Source of the DNA: Candidatus Latescibacterota bacterium
GTDB taxonomy: Bacteria > Latescibacterota > UBA2968
DNA length: 46,017 bases
NCBI GenBank assembly: GCA_021295695.1
Contig: JAGWBW010000019.1
Span: 1 to 46,017 of the forward strand
Reading direction: 5' to 3'
Shown here: piece after piece, positions 44,357-46,017 of the stretch
Numbering within the stretch: the first letter of the stretch is position 1
Layout of the letters: each line of letters opens with the position of its first letter
Translations under genes and position numbers: made by a program
Notes under the pieces: model-generated
Database searches by the model: none
Seen by the model: the letters and a program-made list of their open reading frames with translations, nothing else
Told to the model about the DNA's origin: nothing

Positions 44357-45208
44357 ATGGCATTCCATCTTCCCCATCTATCTCGCGGCACTCTAACCGT
44401 CATATTTTTGGCGATCACAACAGCTTGTGGTGGTCCTGAAAAGGCTATTGAAGAGAGCTTGCGAGCGCACATACTTTTTTTTGCGAACTTTGAAAAAGGC
44501 GTGGATGCCCTCGACAGTCTTGGCGATCCGTTGGCCACCTTTGACACTGCCAACACCAACCACATTAAGCAGGGCGGCAATCCCGACGGATATTTGGCTT
44601 TTAATCCAAATGCAGGCGCACTCAATTACAGCGGTAAAAATAACCTCGCCTACAGTGCAAACAGCGCGTGGTCTGGCAGCATTGCATTCTGGCTTCAAAC
44701 CGACATCGCCAGCTTTGAGGAAAGCTACCCAGAACCTTTTCATGTTGGAAAAAAAGACGGCGAAAAATATCCCTGGGACGATGCCGTTGCATTCGTCGAT
44801 TTCAAAAAAGCCGATGGTACGCTCAGGTTTGGATGTTATCCCAACAAAGAACAGCCAGTTACCGACGATGTGGTCGATGCCCGTGTGATTTCTGTACCAG
44901 TCAATTGGCGTGCAAGTGACTGGCATCACGTCGCAATTACATGGTCCAACTTTAACAGCGGCAAGGCCGATGCAGAATGGGCGCTGTATATAGATGGCAA
45001 AGAAGCAGGGCGCAAAGGTCCACTTCAGCAGAATATGACCTGGGATATAGAAACCCTCGTGATGCGATTTAATCATTACAAATACCCCGGACAAATTGAC
45101 GAAATCGCCGTCTTTGACAAAGCTCTGACGCCCGACGAAGCCAAATATCTTACGGCTCCCAAAAGCCCACTGAACAAACTCTTTTATAAAAAAAGCGAAC
45201 GGCGATAA
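44357..45208 (+). CDS. LamG/concanavalin A-like surface lipoprotein
   Basis: A 283-residue protein. The signal peptide ends at an ITTA-Cys24 lipobox-like site. The mature part is a LamG-type jelly-roll domain: it has FFANFEKGVDAL near the start, the strand pair SGSIAFWLQTD and WRASDWHHVAITW, LYIDGKEAGR, and the closing PGQIDEIAVFDKALTPDEAKYL, all diagnostic of the fold. It probably binds polysaccharide at the outer membrane. The ATG at 44357 follows AGGAGACC. No enzyme domain is attached. Confidence 0.85.
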   Translation: MAFHLPHLSRGTLTVIFLAITTACGGPEKAIEESLRAHILFFANFEKGVDALDSLGDPLATFDTANTNHIKQGGNPDGYLAFNPNAGALNYSGKNNLAYSANSAWSGSIAFWLQTDIASFEESYPEPFHVGKKDGEKYPWDDAVAFVDFKKADGTLRFGCYPNKEQPVTDDVVDARVISVPVNWRASDWHHVAITWSNFNSGKADAEWALYIDGKEAGRKGPLQQNMTWDIETLVMRFNHYKYPGQIDEIAVFDKALTPDEAKYLTAPKSPLNKLFYKKSERR

Positions 45209-45264
45209 ATAAAATACATTTTCAACAACAGCTCAATGCCATTTCTCATATCCCAAAATTGGTG

Positions 45265-45293
45265 TTGACAAGCTGAAATTTGTGTTTTATCTT
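45265..45293 (+). promoter_or_regulatory. Promoter of the final lipoprotein gene
   Basis: TTGACA (45265-45270), 17 bases, TATCTT (45288-45293). Transcription would start near 45300, about 50 bases before the ATG at 45350. Confidence 0.75.
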
Positions 45294-45349
45294 CCGCAAA
45301 GAAAACAATGCGTAAAGCCCTCATAGACGATAAACTAAGGAGTTTAAAA

Positions 45350-45976
45350 ATGCGACCCATTTTAAGCCTTTGCACTGTTCTGATTATGGCATTTGCCATA
45401 ACGGGTTGTGGGCCTTCCGAACAATTGGTAAAATTGAAAGCAGATACTGAGGCAGCTTATGCTGCAGCTCAGGCGGCCCAGGCCGAGGCTTATGCGCCCG
45501 CCGCATATAGTTTAGCAACTGCTGCCATAGACAGTGCTGCCAAGAAATTTGAAGAAAAAAAGTTCTTCTTCTTTAATAAATTTGATGAAGCCGAGCCTCT
45601 CTATGTAGAAGCTCAGGAGTTAGCCAATAGCGCAAAATCAGAAGCTGATACCAATAGGCAGCTGGAAGCCGATACTCAGGCAATTATCGAACGCGTAATG
45701 CCCGGCATTTCAGAAACCAGAGTCAATTTGAGCGAGGCACCTCAGGGAAAGGGCGCGGACGATGATATCGATCAACTCAATGCCGACCTGAATCAGGCCG
45801 AGACCAGCATAAGCGATGCACGCAGCAGCCTTGACAATGGACAATACAGAGATGCTCTCGCCCAAGCTCAGGATGCAGAAAACAAACTCGCTGAGGTTCA
45901 GGGTGCTGTTTCGGTCGCGTTCCAGAAAATTGAAGACTGGAAAGAACGACACAAACCCTGGTACTTCCGCCTGTAG
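45350..45976 (+). CDS. Coiled-coil lipoprotein, DUF4398-like
   Basis: A 208-residue lipoprotein with a clear lipobox ITG-Cys20. The mature part is helical and alanine-rich: EAAYAAAQAAQAEAYAPAAY, then ATAAIDSAAKKFEEKKFFFFNKFDEAEPLYVEAQELANSA and LNQADLNQAETSI-like heptads (DLNQAETSISDARSSLDNGQ). This resembles DUF4398 proteins, which are periplasmic helical lipoproteins of unknown function. An odd run of phenylalanines (KKFFFFNKF) interrupts the helix. AAGGAG lies 5-6 bases before the ATG. Nothing is visible in the remaining 41 bases of the window. Confidence 0.75.
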   Translation: MRPILSLCTVLIMAFAITGCGPSEQLVKLKADTEAAYAAAQAAQAEAYAPAAYSLATAAIDSAAKKFEEKKFFFFNKFDEAEPLYVEAQELANSAKSEADTNRQLEADTQAIIERVMPGISETRVNLSEAPQGKGADDDIDQLNADLNQAETSISDARSSLDNGQYRDALAQAQDAENKLAEVQGAVSVAFQKIEDWKERHKPWYFRL

Positions 45977-46017
45977 CACCATCCAAATATCTTCTAAAAA
46001 AGACAAAACCGAGGTGC

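Overview
The window is a gene-dense bacterial segment, close to 50% GC by eye, with no rRNA, tRNA, CRISPR array, phage gene or insertion sequence that I could find. Core genes (lepA, lepB, hemW, thrB, gmk, rpoZ, coaBC, dnaB, radA) place it on a chromosome. Lipoproteins with lipoboxes, an SLBB polysaccharide export protein and a chain-length determinant point to a cell with an outer membrane. A Gld-like ABC transporter, an OPT-type transporter of the DUF6784/6785 kind, LamG lipoproteins and enolase-superfamily and Gfo/Idh/MocA enzymes remind me of uncultured marine lineages such as Latescibacterota or Poribacteria. That placement is an impression, not a result.

Layout. Positions 1-7042 (minus) form one transcript: lepA, lepB, hemW, thrB, SLBB export protein, Wzz-like protein (cut by the left edge). 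A divergent promoter pair at 7117-7258 separates it from a plus-strand run of closely spaced genes (7324-21865): yicC, gmk, rpoZ, coaBC, family 4 uracil-DNA glycosylase, dnaB, radA, kptA, a DacZ-like diadenylate cyclase, a membrane mannosyltransferase, a TPR lipoprotein, MoxR, DUF58, ABC ATPase, ABC permease and an oxidoreductase. A convergent minus gene (21926-23764) encodes a Rieske domain fused to a large helical region; its promoter carries a perfect 16-bp palindrome. Divergent from it is the operon at 24020-29945: circularly permuted ATP-grasp, alpha-E protein, ATP-grasp/alpha-E fusion, transglutaminase-like protease. A YefM/YoeB-type toxin-antitoxin pair follows (30024-30535). The rest of the minus strand (30594-44119) holds an enolase-superfamily enzyme, a tiny membrane protein, a short thioredoxin-reductase-like flavoprotein, a DUF2442-like protein, a DUF255 thioredoxin-fold protein, a metallophosphoesterase, a Gly/Arg-rich Spy-like protein, an OPT-family transporter and a 1617-residue peptidase-like/FtsX fusion. 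Two lipoprotein genes close the window on the plus strand.

How the parts fit. The left half is information processing, cofactor synthesis and cell-surface polymer export. The most interesting part is the ATP-grasp/alpha-E/transglutaminase operon, a known but functionally open class predicted to make or process a peptide-like compound. Its stand-alone ATP-grasp keeps the ATP-binding residues, while the second, fused ATP-grasp has lost them. A second pseudo-enzyme is the M28-like domain of the giant FtsX fusion, whose zinc ligands are largely replaced. Other points are a DacZ-type c-di-AMP synthase two genes after radA (the usual neighbour of disA in other bacteria), and a hemW whose iron-sulfur motif lies upstream of any ATG, GTG or TTG.

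Eight clear promoters share the form TTGACA/TTGACC, exactly 17 bases, then a TATNNT-like box. No gene-free stretch exceeds 300 bases; the longest (7043-7323, 23765-24019, 31917-32159, 44120-44356) are described through their promoters, operators and terminators.
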